Part shown: positions 50,906 to 51,129 of the stretch, piece after piece | How positions within the stretch are numbered: position 1 is the first letter of the stretch | Layout: each line of letters starts with the position of its first letter | DNA from: Methanobacteriota archaeon | Lineage (GTDB): Archaea; Halobacteriota; Methanomicrobia; Methanomicrobiales; Methanospirillaceae | Length of the DNA stretch: 51,129 nucleotides | Direction of reading: 5' to 3' | Assembly: GCA_029547145.1 (NCBI GenBank) | Contig: JAKPPV010000030.1 | Coordinates: 1-51,129 of the forward strand | The notes under the pieces: model-generated | Told to the model about the DNA's origin: nothing | Databases searched by the model: none | The model's input: the letters and a program-made list of their open reading frames with translations, nothing else | Program-made: the position numbers and the translations under genes

Positions 50906-51129
50906 TCTCGAATTATCAATGCCTGTGAAAAACCACGGGACCGGGCCCTCTTCATGCTCACGTGGGACTCGGGAGGAAGGATCAATGAACTTCTCTCTCT
51001 CAATATCGGGCATGTGCAGTTTGACCGATATGGTGTGATTGTCATCGTGCATGGAAAGACAGGGATGCGCCGGCTCCGCCTGATCAGCTCAGTCCCGGAC
51101 CTCCAGACATGGATCAACATGCACCCCCT
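50906..51129 (+). pseudogene. Tyrosine recombinase (integrase) fragment, N-terminus lost, runs off the window
   Basis: The frame starting right at the IS end reads IINACEKPRDRALFMLTWD, SGGRINELLSLNIGHV, GVIVIVHGKTGMRRLRLI and SSVPDLQTWINMHP. This is the catalytic domain of archaeal XerC/D-type integrases: the first catalytic Arg in SGGRINELL, the beta-hairpin Lys in HGKTGMRR. His, Arg and Tyr of the rest lie beyond 51129. The core-binding N-terminal domain is absent on the other side of the element, so the gene is truncated. Confidence 0.75.

Noticed and set aside
1-51129. CRISPR array or cas genes
   Set aside because: No spaced direct repeats and no Cas-like protein found on either strand.

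Overview
The window reads as a chromosomal segment of a high-GC methanogenic archaeon, most likely of the order Methanomicrobiales. Evidence for archaea: TATA-like boxes about 25 bp upstream of start codons with many apparently leaderless mRNAs, a BHB-type tRNA intron, transcription factor S, archaeosortase A, SecD/SecF without a bacterial YajC context, Pth2, TruD, RtcB/archease and Dph2. Evidence for a methanogen: tyrosine decarboxylase MfnA (methanofuran pathway), a DUF2111 protein, the two-subunit pyruvate carboxylase PycB/PycA, PEP synthase and several ferredoxin-like proteins. The order is inferred from base composition and gene style, not from a marker gene.

Layout. 1-567: right end of an IS256-type insertion sequence that cuts off the 5' part of a TIG/IPT-repeat surface protein gene. 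568-8502: ferredoxin, then mutS-mutL (4-bp overlap), converging on a five-PAS histidine kinase. 8719-15996: putative methyltransferase, pth2-truD, a riboflavin/F420-pathway reductase, a CDP-alcohol phosphatidyltransferase converging on artA, tfs, a Zn-ribbon/PUA/PAPS-reductase-like protein and hisH. 16010-18360: DUF1616 protein, flavin-binding split-barrel protein and CorA. 18357-25026 (minus): six-gene run ppsA-mfnA-hpt-dph2-methyltransferase-MFS in which every junction overlaps; dph2 has no ordinary start codon for its conserved N-terminus. 25027-29217: a short AT-rich gap, a PEGA-repeat surface protein, a nucleotide-sugar dehydrogenase and a DUF362 ferredoxin. 29410-31811 (minus): secF-secD. 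32006-34715: RNA-repair operon (small unknown protein, archease, RtcB, unknown amidotransferase-like protein). 34725-35731: Lon-like lipoprotein behind a palindromic operator.

35946-43115 is a biotin block: DUF2111-birA, then bioY with two ECF ATPases and EcfT, then the biotin enzyme pycB-pycA. A BirA-box-like inverted repeat with a 14-nt spacer covers the bioY promoter and start. The likely logic is that BirA with its N-terminal HTH senses biotin, represses uptake, and charges the carrier domain of PycB, which PycA then uses.

43180-48033 holds a secreted papain-like peptidase with beta-helix and dockerin-like repeats, an intron-containing tRNA-Met, a small membrane protein and an acetoacetate-decarboxylase-like/SDR pair. 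From about 48.3 kb base composition falls and a mobile region begins: a degenerate intergenic stretch, an ATPase fused to a PD-(D/E)XK-like domain (DUF234) whose start codon lies inside a tandem palindromic operator, an IS1595-type element whose transposase carries an in-frame TGA, and an integrase fragment that runs off the window. This last region is the best candidate for something undescribed.
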